A stretch of 26,074 bases of DNA from NCBI GenBank assembly GCA_964416175.1, contig CAYQDF010000039.1, positions 1-26,074 on the forward strand, given 5' to 3'. The notes beneath the pieces are model-generated. The model was not told the origin of the DNA, searched no databases, and worked only from the letters and a program-made list of their open reading frames with translations. This stretch comes from CAYQDF01 sp964416175 (GTDB lineage Bacteria; Chloroflexota; Anaerolineae; Anaerolineales; UBA4823). Each line of letters opens with the position of its first letter. Position 1 is the first letter of the stretch. Positions 7,180 through 15,191 of this stretch are shown piece by piece. The translations under genes and the position numbers were made by a program.

Positions 7180-8021
7180 GGCTCGCTTCCAGGCTCAGCC
7201 GGAGTTTCATCCGGCAGCGTGAATCCGTATTTGCGCATAATTGGTCTGCCCTCATCTCCATTGATGAACTGAGCAAACTGGCGGGCCATCCCGGCGTGTG
7301 GCGATCCAACGACCACTCCCAGAGCCTGATCGAGCGGATCGTGGTACTGCTCATCGATGAACGTCCAGGAAATTTCTGGCACATTTGCGACCGAGAGCGC
7401 CACGATCCCGACTTCAGCGTCGCCAGTCTGGACAAACTGGAGAGTCTGGCGGACGTTCTCGCCGAAGACCAGCCTGTCCTGGAGATCGTCCCATACGCCT
7501 GTCGCCGCCAATGCCTGCTTCGCGGCCGCCCCGTAAGGCGCATGGTCGGGGTTGGCGATCGCGATGCTCCTGACGGGCAGGCCAGGGAGTTCTTTCAAAT
7601 CCGCTGCTGCGATCCCCGTTTGGCGGTTGACCGCCAACACGATCCGGCCCCGCGCATAAAGTTCCACGCTGTCGGCTTCAATGAGACCCAGCTCGACGAG
7701 CCGCCCGATGACCTTGCGGTCCGCTGCTGCAAACAGGTCGTAGGGAGCGCCATTTTCTATCTGCTGACCGAGCTGTCCTGTCGAACCGAACACCAGCGTG
7801 ACCTTGGTATTCGTGTCCTCTTCGAAAAGCGCCGCGATCTCGGTGAACGCAAACTGCAGGTCAGCCGCTGCCGCTACCGTCAGCCTGTTGTTGGAAGTCG
7901 AATCAGAGAACTCGAGAGGGTTGAGAAAAATTGACCCGCTTCCGCAAGAAGACAATCCAGGGACCAGGGTGAGCAGGGCGACGATCCATAAAAATCCTTC
8001 CTGCCTGATTCGCTCCTTCAT
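7176..8021 (-). CDS. modA: Molybdate-binding lipoprotein ModA
   Basis: 281 aa. It is the solute-binding protein that delivers molybdate to ModB at the outer face of the membrane. The N-terminus is a lipoprotein signal: charged start, hydrophobic 'FLWIVALLTLVPG', then lipobox LSSC with Cys26 as the anchor. The mature part shows 'LTVAAAADLQFAFTEIA', 'VFGSTGQLGQQIENGAPYDLF', 'ANPDHAPYGAAAKQAL' and 'VFGENVRQTLQFVQTGDAEVG', which are ModA signatures including the Ser/Thr residues and the AxPxxxPYG-like loop that hold the oxyanion. It overlaps padR upstream and modB downstream by 4 bases each, so the three genes form one operon. The last residues (ETPAEPGSEP) are a short disordered tail. Confidence 0.92.
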   Translation of the reverse strand: MKERIRQEGFLWIVALLTLVPGLSSCGSGSIFLNPLEFSDSTSNNRLTVAAAADLQFAFTEIAALFEEDTNTKVTLVFGSTGQLGQQIENGAPYDLFAAADRKVIGRLVELGLIEADSVELYARGRIVLAVNRQTGIAAADLKELPGLPVRSIAIANPDHAPYGAAAKQALAATGVWDDLQDRLVFGENVRQTLQFVQTGDAEVGIVALSVANVPEISWTFIDEQYHDPLDQALGVVVGSPHAGMARQFAQFINGDEGRPIMRKYGFTLPDETPAEPGSEP

Positions 8022-8599
8022 CTCCGATCTCCTCTGGATTCATCTTCCAGAAACCGTGTGCACTCATCGAGCCAGTTCAAAATCGACGCGAGCTGTCTGA
8101 TTCGAAAATCGACCGCGAGTCGGTTGAACTCGTTTTTCGAATTTAGGGTCTGGTGAACACTTGTGAGGCGGTCGATCCCTTTCTTCGTTTCCTCGATCTG
8201 CTTTTCGAGGATCTCCTGCGCCAGTTCCAGGCTGATCGTCCGGGCGAAGTAAAGGCGTGTGAGGAACTCGATGCGGATCGCTTTCACGCTGACGCCGCTC
8301 GCCGCGTGCAGCCAGGATTCAAACCTTTCCTTCCCGGATTCGGTCACGTGGAAAGTGCGCCGGGGCGGGAGCTTATCCTGCTCCCGGGTCTCCCCGGTGA
8401 TATATCCCTTTTCTTCGAGGCGGTTGAGGATGTTGTAGACCTGGCTCAAGCTGACATGCCAGATCTGGCCCAATTCCCGGACCAGTCTCTGGTGCAGCTC
8501 GTAGCCGTGTGCTTCTCCCTGTGACAGGAAGCCAAGCAGCGCAAACTCTGGAGACAGTGGACCGACGTAAGCGGTTCTTGCAGCCACGGATATACTCAC
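8018..8599 (-). CDS. PadR-family transcriptional regulator of the mod operon
   Basis: 193 aa from a GTG at 8599. The N-terminal winged helix has 'EFALLGFLSQGEAHGYELHQRL', 'WHVSLSQVYNILNRLEEKGYI' and the wing 'RRTFHVTESGKERFESWL', all typical of PadR. The C-terminal half is helical (Vir_C-like) and mediates dimerisation in this family. Its coding start lies inside a 29-bp palindrome that overlaps the promoter, so autorepression is likely. It is translationally coupled to modA, which suggests it controls molybdate uptake in place of the usual ModE; that role is inferred from position. PadR proteins usually respond to small aromatic ligands, and no oxyanion-binding domain is visible, so the signal is unknown. 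An alternative start at the in-frame GTG 12 bases downstream (8587) cannot be excluded. Confidence 0.88.
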   Translation of the reverse strand: MSISVAARTAYVGPLSPEFALLGFLSQGEAHGYELHQRLVRELGQIWHVSLSQVYNILNRLEEKGYITGETREQDKLPPRRTFHVTESGKERFESWLHAASGVSVKAIRIEFLTRLYFARTISLELAQEILEKQIEETKKGIDRLTSVHQTLNSKNEFNRLAVDFRIRQLASILNWLDECTRFLEDESRGDRR

Positions 8600-8633
8600 C
8601 GGGTGAGTATATCCGTTTTGAAGCGGTTGTCAA
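8587..8633 (-). promoter_or_regulatory. padR-modAB promoter with 29-bp operator; predicted leaderless start
   Basis: Minus strand: -35 TTGACA (8633-8628), 16-bp spacer, -10 TATACT (8611-8606). The predicted first transcribed base, seven bases after the -10 box, is 8599, the G of the padR GTG codon, so the mRNA should be leaderless. A perfect palindrome with arms CGGATATACTCACC and GGTGAGTATATCCG around one central base spans 8587-8615. It covers the -10 box, the start site and the first codons. A bound PadR dimer here would block RNA polymerase directly. Confidence 0.85.
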
Positions 8634-8666
8634 GTAAGTTGCAGCTGCCCAATACAAAGGAATTTT

Positions 8667-8711
8667 CCACCAATGGGTGAGGTCCTGCTGACGGGCAGGC
8701 CCATTTGGTGG
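8667..8711. terminator. Hairpin downstream of acs, possible terminator
   Basis: The arms CCACCAATGGG (8667-8677) and CCCATTTGGTGG (8700-8711) pair with one bulge, and CCTGC/GCAGG form an inner stem. It lies between the acs stop and the padR promoter. No T-tract follows on the minus strand, so termination would be weak or factor-assisted. Confidence 0.4.
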
Positions 8712-8724
8712 GGAGATGCAGGGG

Positions 8725-10632
8725 TCACTCCTCGAGCGTGGTGGTGTCCCCCTCTGGCAGGCCCAGGGCGCGGGCGCGCAGCAGGCGGCGCATGATCTTC
8801 CCGCTGCGAGTCTTTGGCAGGCTGTCCACGAAGGTGATGTCCTCCGGCCTGGCGATCGGGCCGATCTCATGGGCAACATGCTGGCGAAGTTCCTCTGCGA
8901 GCTTTTCCGTCTTCTCCACACCTGTCTTGAGGATCGCAAAGGCGTGGATGGCATTGCCCTTGATCTCGTGGGGCAGGCCGATCGCGGCTGCTTCAGCGAC
9001 TGCCGGGTGGCTGACCAGGGCGCTTTCGACTTCTGCCGTCCCCAAACGGTAGCCGCTCACCTTGATCACGTCGTCCATACGGCCGATAATCCACACGTAG
9101 CCGTCCTTGTCTTTTCGGGCTGAGTCGCCCGTCTGGTACATGGTGCCAAACTTTCCCCAGTACTGCTGGCGATAGCGGTCGGGGTCTCGGTAGATCGTTC
9201 GCAGCATCCCCGGCCAGGGCGTCTTGATCACCAGGTAGCCCTCTTCCCCAGACGGGACGGGCCTCCCCTCGTCGTCGACCACGTCTACGTCGATTCCAAA
9301 GAAAGGCCGCGTCGCCGAGCCCGGCTTGAGGGGCGTGATCGGCAGGGGAGTGATCATGAAGCCACCCGTCTCAGTCTGCCACCAGGTATCCATGATAGGG
9401 CAGCGCCCTTTACCGATCACGGTGTGATACCAGCGCCAGGCTTCCGGGTTGATCGGCTCGCCTACGGTGCCCAGCAGGCGGAGGCTGCTCAGGTCATGGC
9501 GGTTCGCCCACGCCTCGCCGAAGCGCATCAGGCCCCGGATGGCGGTCGGCGCCGTGTACAGGATCGTGACGCCGTAATTCTCCACCATCCGCCACCAGCG
9601 GTTAGGGTAAGGATGGTTTGGAGCGCCCTCGTACATGAAGCTGGTCGCTCCGTTGATCAGCGGCCCATAGACAATGTAGCTGTGCCCGGTGACCCACCCG
9701 GGATCGGCTGCGCACCACCAGCGGTCTTCATCTTTTATGTCGAACACGTACTTCAGGGTTGTGTACACATAGACCATATACCCGCCGTGCGTGTGCACCA
9801 CGCCTTTCGGCCTCCCCGTGGTGCCGGAGGTGTACAGGATGAAGAGCGGATCTTCAGCGTCCACCGGTTCCGTCTGGCACTGGTTGGCGGAGATGGGCAG
9901 GCCCATCAGGTCGTGGTACCAGTAATCCCGCCCGGGCTCCATGTAGACATCCTGCCCGGTGCGCCTGACCACGATGCAGCTCTCGATCGTCGGCTGGCGG
10001 GACATGGCCTCATCAGCGATCTCTTTCAGGGGCACGATCTTTCCCCGCAGCCAGCCGCCGTCGGAGGTGATCAGCACCCGGCTTTGCGCGTCCTCGATCC
10101 GTTCGGCGAGGGCTTCGACGCTGAAGCCTCCATACACGACGCTGTGCGGCGCGCCGATCTTCGCGCACGCCAGCATGGCGATCATCTGCTCCGGCAGGCG
10201 CGGCAGGTAGATCGTGACGATATCGCCTTTGCGCACCCCCATGCTGCGCAACACGTTGGCGAACTTGCATACTTCGCGGTTGAGAGAGAAATAAGAAAAA
10301 GTGCGCACATCCCCGGGTTCTCCCTCCCAGATCAGGGCGAGCTTATTCTTCCGGTAGGTCTTCTGGTGGCGGTCCAGGGCATTATGGACGATGTTGGTCA
10401 CACCCCCGACGAACCACTTAAAAAACGGCGGATTGCTGTCATCCAGCACTCGTTCCCACTTCTGAAACCACTCCAGTTCCTGGGCTCGCTCCGCCCAAAA
10501 TCCCTCCGGGTCCTCCAGCGAACGCCTGTAGATCGATTCGTAATCCTCGATATGGGCGTTTGAAACCACCTCCTGGGGTGGGTAAAAGACTTCTCCTTCT
10601 AACTGGTTCTCGACAGCTGGAATTTGAGCCAT
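8725..10632 (-). CDS. acs: Acetyl-CoA synthetase (AMP-forming)
   Basis: 635 aa, close to the usual ~650. It converts acetate, ATP and CoA to acetyl-CoA, AMP and pyrophosphate. It starts at ATG 10632, five bases after GGAGG; the TTG and ATG just upstream overlap the ribosome binding site. Domains: N-terminal ACAS_N ('YESIYRRSLEDPEGFWAERA'), the P-loop-like 'YTSGTTGRPKGVVHTHGGY' (about 268-285), 'GWVTGHSYIVYGPL', the adenylate motif 'WWQTETGG', and the hinge 'YQTGDSARKDKDGYVWIIGRMDD'. The CoA motif reads KVSGYRLGTAEVE (a Tyr where many Acs proteins have His). The C-terminal SGKIMRRLLR holds the lysine that is acetylated in Acs regulation. The gene has its own promoter and stands alone. Propionyl-CoA synthetase activity is possible, given the mutase genes nearby. 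Confidence 0.94.
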   Translation of the reverse strand: MAQIPAVENQLEGEVFYPPQEVVSNAHIEDYESIYRRSLEDPEGFWAERAQELEWFQKWERVLDDSNPPFFKWFVGGVTNIVHNALDRHQKTYRKNKLALIWEGEPGDVRTFSYFSLNREVCKFANVLRSMGVRKGDIVTIYLPRLPEQMIAMLACAKIGAPHSVVYGGFSVEALAERIEDAQSRVLITSDGGWLRGKIVPLKEIADEAMSRQPTIESCIVVRRTGQDVYMEPGRDYWYHDLMGLPISANQCQTEPVDAEDPLFILYTSGTTGRPKGVVHTHGGYMVYVYTTLKYVFDIKDEDRWWCAADPGWVTGHSYIVYGPLINGATSFMYEGAPNHPYPNRWWRMVENYGVTILYTAPTAIRGLMRFGEAWANRHDLSSLRLLGTVGEPINPEAWRWYHTVIGKGRCPIMDTWWQTETGGFMITPLPITPLKPGSATRPFFGIDVDVVDDEGRPVPSGEEGYLVIKTPWPGMLRTIYRDPDRYRQQYWGKFGTMYQTGDSARKDKDGYVWIIGRMDDVIKVSGYRLGTAEVESALVSHPAVAEAAAIGLPHEIKGNAIHAFAILKTGVEKTEKLAEELRQHVAHEIGPIARPEDITFVDSLPKTRSGKIMRRLLRARALGLPEGDTTTLEE

Positions 10633-10696
10633 CATCACCTCCAAGAATAATCACACCGGATACCATAGCCCAAGTTGATCGCCCACCTGACCAGGG

Positions 10697-10725
10697 ATTT
10701 TAAAGTGTGGAAGGACTCTTGTCAA
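10697..10725 (-). promoter_or_regulatory. Promoter of acs
   Basis: Minus strand: -35 TTGACA (10725-10720), 17-bp spacer, -10 TAAAAT (10702-10697), which is near consensus. It gives a leader of ~58 nt before the acs ATG. Confidence 0.78.
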
Positions 10726-10741
10726 CCCGGGGATTTTCAGC

Positions 10742-10789
10742 TTGACAAAATTATGATACTAATCTAATATTAACATTAGACTAATCTAA
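10742..10789 (+). promoter_or_regulatory. AT-rich promoter and operator-like repeats before the ABC exporter
   Basis: Plus strand: -35 TTGACA (10742-10747), 17-bp spacer, -10 TAATAT (10765-10770). Overlapping repeats surround the -10 box: inverted TCTAAT/ATTAGA (10763-10768 and 10775-10780), inverted TTAGA/TCTAA (10776-10780 and 10785-10789), and the direct repeat ACTAATCT at 10758 and 10780, exactly 22 bases (about two helical turns) apart. This is what a TetR- or MarR-type operator looks like, but no such regulator is in the window. The leader to the ATPase start would be ~150 nt. Confidence 0.6.
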
Positions 10790-10928
10790 ATTTATTACCC
10801 CGACACCCCGGCGATCCCCTGCTCTATCGAACCCCGCCCGGGTGTTGCATCTGGCAGGCGCTATGTGAACCCGGAGCGGGGTGTAAAATCCCACCCAGGT
10901 TCCACTTGGTTGAATTGGAGTTTCAGCA

Positions 10929-11831
10929 ATGGAAAAATCACTGGCAATACTGGTTCGAAAACTGGTCAAATCGTACGGCCCCGTACGCGCCCTGCGGGGA
11001 GTGGACCTCGAAGTGATGCCCGGAGAAATCTTCGGCTTCCTCGGACCGAACGGGGCTGGCAAGACCACGACCATCCGCTGCCTGCTCGATCTGATCCGGC
11101 CTGACAGCGGGCAGCTGCGCGTCCTCGGGATAGACCCGCAGGTAGATCCGGTCGCCGTGCGCTCCAGGGCCGGCTACCTTCCTGGGGAGCTGCACTTCGA
11201 TGAGAATATGACCGTCGAGGCAACGCTCCGCTTCCTGAACCGCCTGCGCCGAAACGCCGCGGACTGGAACTTCGTCCGCCAACTGGCAAATCGGCTCGAT
11301 CTCGACCTCAAGCCCGCCATCCGCAACCTGTCCAAGGGGAACAAGCAGAAAGTCGGCGTCCTCCAGGCGCTCATGCACCGTCCCGAGCTGCTGATGTTGG
11401 ACGAACCTACCTTTGGGCTCGATCCATTGATCCAGCAGGAAGTGCTCCGCATGATCCTCGAAGCCAGGCAGAATGGCACCACGGTGTTCTTCTCCTCGCA
11501 CATCCTCAGCGAAGTGCAGGAGATCGCCGACCGGGTTGCCATTATCCGCAAGGGGGTTGTCGTGGAGGTGGCCGATCCCGGCCTGCTCATCGAGCGCGCC
11601 ATCCGCCGGGTGCGTGTCCGCTTCAGGGAAGAAGTCAACCTGTCACCGCTTGAAAAACTGCCCGGAATCCAGGTCCTGGGACGCGACGACAGCGCGGCGG
11701 TCTACCTCCAGGTCAGCGGCGAGATGGACGGGTTGATCAAGACCCTTTCGACTTATCCGGTGATCGACATCGAAACTGAACGCCCCTCCCTCGAGGAGAT
11801 CTTCCTGACTTATTACCAGGAGAGCGCCTGA
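10929..11831 (+). CDS. ABC exporter ATP-binding protein (ABC-2 type)
   Basis: 300 aa, a complete ATPase. Walker A 'GPNGAGKTT' (about 38-46), Q-loop region 'AGYLPGELHFDENMTV', signature 'NLSKGNKQKVGVLQAL', Walker B 'LLMLDEPTFGLDP', and the switch His in 'FFSSHILSEVQE' are all present. The C-terminal ~80 residues ('RRVRVRFREEV' to 'PSLEEIFLTYY') form the regulatory tail usual in drug or lipid exporters of the CcmA/YadG/YhcH kind. The start is ATG 10929 with GGAG eight bases upstream. The next gene, 24 bases downstream, is its membrane partner. The substrate is unknown; multidrug or lantibiotic self-protection-type export is typical for this group. It is intact, unlike the decayed system at 598-2450. 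Confidence 0.92.
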   Translation: MEKSLAILVRKLVKSYGPVRALRGVDLEVMPGEIFGFLGPNGAGKTTTIRCLLDLIRPDSGQLRVLGIDPQVDPVAVRSRAGYLPGELHFDENMTVEATLRFLNRLRRNAADWNFVRQLANRLDLDLKPAIRNLSKGNKQKVGVLQALMHRPELLMLDEPTFGLDPLIQQEVLRMILEARQNGTTVFFSSHILSEVQEIADRVAIIRKGVVVEVADPGLLIERAIRRVRVRFREEVNLSPLEKLPGIQVLGRDDSAAVYLQVSGEMDGLIKTLSTYPVIDIETERPSLEEIFLTYYQESA

Positions 11832-11855
11832 ATCGGCGCAGGACAGGAGCAATAC

Positions 11856-12701
11856 ATGTTAACCATCTTTCGCTACACACTCGTCAAATCACGCGGCCAG
11901 ATCCTGGGCTGGGGTCTGTCCCTGGCGCTGCTCGGGGTGTACCTGGTCTCGTTTTACGATACCTTTGCTGCTCAAAAAGACCAGATGCAGCAATTCCTCA
12001 ACAGCTTTCCCGAAGAAATGATGGCTTTCTTCGGAGACGTGGGGACCATCTTCACGCCAGAGGGCTACCTCACCGTCGAGTTCTTCTCCTACATGCCGCT
12101 CGTCCTTGGGATCTATGCGGTGCTGATCGCCAGCGGCCTGATTGCCAGCGAGGAAGAGAGCGGCGTGCTCGACCTGGTGATGGGGCACCCCGTCAGCCGT
12201 TCAGGGTACTTTTTCGGCCGAATCCTGGCTTTCGCCGCATCGACGACCTTGATGTTCACTATCGTCTGGCTGAGCTTCGTAATCGCGGGTACCGGCTCAT
12301 CATTGGGCATATCGCCGCTGGAGATGGCTCAGCCGTTCCTTTCTCTGCTCGCTGCGACCTTGCTCTTTGGTGCAGTCGCTCTGGCGCTCAGCCAGGTCCT
12401 TCCCTCCCGGCGCCTGGCAGCGATGGTCACGGGACTCGCCGTGGTCGCCAGCTATTTCATCACCTCCCTGGCGAACATCGACGAGAAGCTGGAATCGATC
12501 GCCCGCTTCTCTCCGCTGAGCTACTACCAGAGCGGAGAGGCGATCAACGGGCTGGATTGGGCTTCGTTGGGAGGATTGCTCGGCTTTGCCGCCCTTTTCA
12601 TCCTGTTCGCCTGGCTGCGTTTCCAGCGTCGCGACCTGCGCGTCGGGGGGGAAGGCGGCTGGAACCTGCGCCTGAGACCGTGGATCCCTAAAGAGGCGTG
12701 A
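11856..12701 (+). CDS. ABC-2 family exporter permease
   Basis: 281 aa membrane protein and partner of the preceding ATPase. The first helix is 'ILGWGLSLALLGVYLVSFY'; then an extracytoplasmic loop ('FLNSFPEEMMAFFGDVGTIFTPEGYL'), a helix pair ending at the cytoplasmic motif 'ASEEESGVLDLVMGHPVSRSGYFFGRI', which matches the EExxG...PVSR motif of ABC2_membrane_3/YhcI-like permeases, and three or four more helices. About six helices in all. A ribosome binding site AGGAG precedes ATG 11856. Its last 14 bases overlap the 3' end of the P450 gene on the other strand. The substrate cannot be read from the sequence. Confidence 0.88.
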   Translation: MLTIFRYTLVKSRGQILGWGLSLALLGVYLVSFYDTFAAQKDQMQQFLNSFPEEMMAFFGDVGTIFTPEGYLTVEFFSYMPLVLGIYAVLIASGLIASEEESGVLDLVMGHPVSRSGYFFGRILAFAASTTLMFTIVWLSFVIAGTGSSLGISPLEMAQPFLSLLAATLLFGAVALALSQVLPSRRLAAMVTGLAVVASYFITSLANIDEKLESIARFSPLSYYQSGEAINGLDWASLGGLLGFAALFILFAWLRFQRRDLRVGGEGGWNLRLRPWIPKEA

Positions 12702-13965
12702 GGCGCATCTTCATTTGCCGGTCGGGGCGGAGCACAAACAGCACCTCCGGCTGGATCGGGTGATCCTCAACCAGCTCCAGCCTGAAGCGCTGGGCGACCA
12801 TCGAGAGGATCAGCCGGGCTTCGATCAACGACAGGGTATTGCCGATGCACTGGCGGGGACCGCCGCCAAAGGGGATGTACGCGAAGCGGTGCCGCCCTGT
12901 AGACCTTTCTGCCGAAAATCTCAGCGGGTCGAAGACCTCCGGCTGATCCCAGAACCCCGGGTGGCGGTGCAGGGTGTACGGGCTGATGGCGATGACCGTC
13001 GCCGGAAGGATGTGCGTCTCTCCGAACTGGTCGGCGTTCAACGCCCGCCGCCCGATGATCCACGCCGGGGGATACAGGCGCATCGATTCTTCGAAGACCA
13101 TCAGAGCATATCCCAGCGCGTCGAGGTCCGCGGAGCAAGGGATGCGTCCGTCCAGCGCACGAATGGTCTCGGCCTCGAGCACGGCGGCGATCTCCGGGTG
13201 CTGGGCGAGCAGGTACCACGTCCAGGTAAGGGCGCTCGCAGTCGTCTCGTAGCCCGCCAGCAGCAGGGTCACCACCTGGTGGCGGAGCAGTTCGTCGCTC
13301 ATCCCTTCGCCGGTGGCCTCGTCCCTAACTTGCAGAAGGGTCGCAAGCAGATCGTCGTGGTCTTTACCCCCTTCCCGGCGGTCGGCGATGATCCGCTCGA
13401 CGATCTCCATCATCATGTTCAAGGCCTCTCGAAAGCGGGGGTTCTTCGGCCTCTCCAGGAGCGCCCCACCCATGTCGACCGCCTCTTCGATCAGCCGGAC
13501 GTCATCTCCCAGGTCGACTCCGAACAAGATCTCCGTGACGATCGAAAGGGTGAGCGCGGCCATCTCCTGCGCGATCAGGACCGGTTCACCGCGCCGGCAC
13601 GCGGCGTCCCACTGCGCCAGCATTTCTGCAGTTTTAGCGGTGATGGTGGCATCCAGGGATTCCAGGCGCTTATTGTGGAAGGCTGGCTGCATCAGGCGCC
13701 GCTGTTTCTGCCACACTTCCCCCTCGCTCGTCAGCAGGCCGTCCCCCACGTAAGACTTGAACATGCTGTTGATGTATGTGTCTTTGACATAATTGCGGTT
13801 ATTGTCCACCAGAACGTGCCTGACATGGTCCGGATGGTTGATCAGATAAGCAGGCTCCGGTGCAGAACGGTAGCGGACCACATCCCCGTGTTGGCGAGTC
13901 AGGTCAAGGAAAAAAGTGAGCGGGTCCCTCGTCCGTTCTCGCGGGCGGTTTCTGCTCTCATTCAT
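12688..13965 (-). CDS. Cytochrome P450
   Basis: 425 aa haem-thiolate monooxygenase, soluble, with no signal peptide. It starts at ATG 13965 behind AAGGAGAGG; the 15 codons upstream in frame are leader. Marks: 'EGEVWQKQRRLMQPAFH' (C-helix with the haem-propionate WxxxR), I-helix 'LLLAGYETTASALTW', K-helix ExxR 'EESMRLYPPAW', PERF-like 'FDPLRFS', and haem loop 'FGGGPRQCIGNTLSLIEA' with axial Cys near residue 373. The wording is closest to bacterial CYP110/CYP102-haem-domain-like enzymes that hydroxylate fatty acids or terpenoids; the substrate is unknown. No ferredoxin or reductase is next to it, so electrons must come from shared partners. It runs convergent to the ABC permease with a 14-base overlap. 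Confidence 0.94.
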   Translation of the reverse strand: MNESRNRPRERTRDPLTFFLDLTRQHGDVVRYRSAPEPAYLINHPDHVRHVLVDNNRNYVKDTYINSMFKSYVGDGLLTSEGEVWQKQRRLMQPAFHNKRLESLDATITAKTAEMLAQWDAACRRGEPVLIAQEMAALTLSIVTEILFGVDLGDDVRLIEEAVDMGGALLERPKNPRFREALNMMMEIVERIIADRREGGKDHDDLLATLLQVRDEATGEGMSDELLRHQVVTLLLAGYETTASALTWTWYLLAQHPEIAAVLEAETIRALDGRIPCSADLDALGYALMVFEESMRLYPPAWIIGRRALNADQFGETHILPATVIAISPYTLHRHPGFWDQPEVFDPLRFSAERSTGRHRFAYIPFGGGPRQCIGNTLSLIEARLILSMVAQRFRLELVEDHPIQPEVLFVLRPDRQMKMRLTPL

Positions 13966-14133
13966 CACAACCCTCTCCTTTATCTTCCGGTGCCCAGGAA
14001 GAGTTCCCAAGAAAAAGAAAGTATAATCGCTTTCATCCTGCCGTGGCGGATAGATAATTATGGCTGTATGGGAATTACCGTGGCAGGGCGGTTCCTTCCG
14101 TCACGGCAACTCCCAATGAATCGTAATTATTAT

Positions 14134-14295
14134 GACAATGTCAGATTTCACAAAACCGTTCCCTTCGACTACGCAGCGGAGGCATTCTGAGCGGACCGCA
14201 GTCAATGTCCCGAGTTTGCGAGGGAGCAGTCGAAGAACGCATCCGCTGCTCCGCTCAGGGTGCTTCGCTCATGGAAAACCAAATGTGACATTGTC
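14134..14295. mobile_element. MITE-like element with terminal inverted repeats
   Basis: The ends are GACAATGTCAGATTT (14134-14148) and AAATGTGACATTGTC (14281-14295), inverted repeats matching at 14 of 15 positions. Inside are two more inverted pairs, CTTCGACT/AGTCGAAG (14163-14170 and 14228-14235) and TGAGCGGA/TCCGCTCA (14188-14195 and 14250-14257). It encodes no plausible protein. Size and structure fit a non-autonomous transposable or interspersed repeat. No clear target duplication was identified. The rest of the 13966-14444 gap holds the P450 leader and the ppgK ribosome binding site; I see no gene in it. Confidence 0.6.
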
Positions 14296-14444
14296 GAATT
14301 ATACTTTCCTTATCGATATTGACCAATTGCAATCTGCAACGGGTATCGAGCACTCGCAAACAGGCGATTCTCCCGTATTCTGTGGGATGGAAAATCGACC
14401 TGTAAATTGAATCGAGATCGGGTCATTCGAGTGTGGAGGTTTGC

Positions 14445-15191
14445 ATGGAGATTCTGGGCATCGATATCGGCGGTTCCGGGATTAAAGGCGCGCCGGTCGA
14501 CACGGAAAGCGGCCAGCTGCTCGCGCCGCGCTGCCGCCAGCCGACCCCTTCTCCGGCCAAACCGCGCCCTATCGCCGCAGAGGTGGCGAAGATCGTTCAG
14601 CACTTCGAATGGCGCGGGCCTGTCGGAGTCGGTTACCCGGGCGTCATCCGCGACGGCGCCACGCTGACCGCAGCAAATTTACATAAGAGCTGGATCGGTT
14701 TGAGCGCTGAAGAACTCGTAGCAGAAGCCACCGGCTGCCGTCCGGTGAAGTTCGTCAACGACGCGGACGCTGCCGGCCTGGCCGAGATGTCTTTCGGGGC
14801 GGGGCGAGGTTGCAAGGGAGTCGTCTTGCTGGTCACAATCGGTACCGGGCTCGGCACTGCCATCTTCACGGACGGTCACCTGCTGCCGAATACCGAGTTC
14901 GGTCATATGCAGCTGGATGGCCTCGAAGCCGAGCGGTTCGCATCCGACGCGGTCCGCAAAGGGGAAAAACTCTCCTGGAAAAAATGGGCGCTGCGCTTCG
15001 ATAAGTTCCTGCGCGCCATGGAAGATCTGATCTGGCCCGACCTGATCATCCTCGGCGGGGGGATCAGTAAACACCACACGAAATACCTGCCTTTCCTCAG
15101 CGTCAAAACGGAGGTCGTCCCGGCTCAGATGTTGAACGAGGCCGGCATCGTCGGCGCCGCGCTGGCGGCTGTGCCCGCGGCGGAGAGCTAG
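14445..15191 (+). CDS. ppgK: Polyphosphate glucokinase (ROK family)
   Basis: 248 aa, matching PpgK (~250). It phosphorylates glucose to glucose 6-phosphate, using polyphosphate and usually also ATP, in the cytoplasm. It starts at ATG 14445, five bases after GGAGG; the in-frame GTG at 14433 overlaps that site. Motifs: phosphate-binding 'GIDIGGSGIKG' (about 5-15), 'GVGYPGVIRDG', 'KSWIG' typical of PpgK, the catalytic Asp in 'VNDADAAGLAE', second phosphate loop 'TIGTGLGTAIF', 'EFGHMQLDG', and 'PDLIILGGGISKHH'. It lacks the Cys-rich zinc motif of ROK repressors and NagK-type kinases. Its last four bases overlap the end of the convergent lyase gene. Confidence 0.92.
   Translation: MEILGIDIGGSGIKGAPVDTESGQLLAPRCRQPTPSPAKPRPIAAEVAKIVQHFEWRGPVGVGYPGVIRDGATLTAANLHKSWIGLSAEELVAEATGCRPVKFVNDADAAGLAEMSFGAGRGCKGVVLLVTIGTGLGTAIFTDGHLLPNTEFGHMQLDGLEAERFASDAVRKGEKLSWKKWALRFDKFLRAMEDLIWPDLIILGGGISKHHTKYLPFLSVKTEVVPAQMLNEAGIVGAALAAVPAAES

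Noticed and set aside
9424..10563. A 379-codon plus-strand open frame opposite acs
   Set aside because: Antisense shadow of acs with atypical composition and no motifs.
14021..14036. TATAAT within GAAAG...CTTTC as a promoter near P450
   Set aside because: No matching -35 was found in either direction, so it was not listed as a feature.
12715..14190. A 491-codon plus-strand open frame opposite the P450 gene
   Set aside because: Antisense shadow; the opposite strand has all P450 signatures and the frame's protein is rich in Arg, Gln and Pro with no motifs.
14132..14410. A 92-codon plus-strand open frame between P450 and ppgK
   Set aside because: It covers the inverted-repeat element and has no ribosome binding site or recognisable protein wording.
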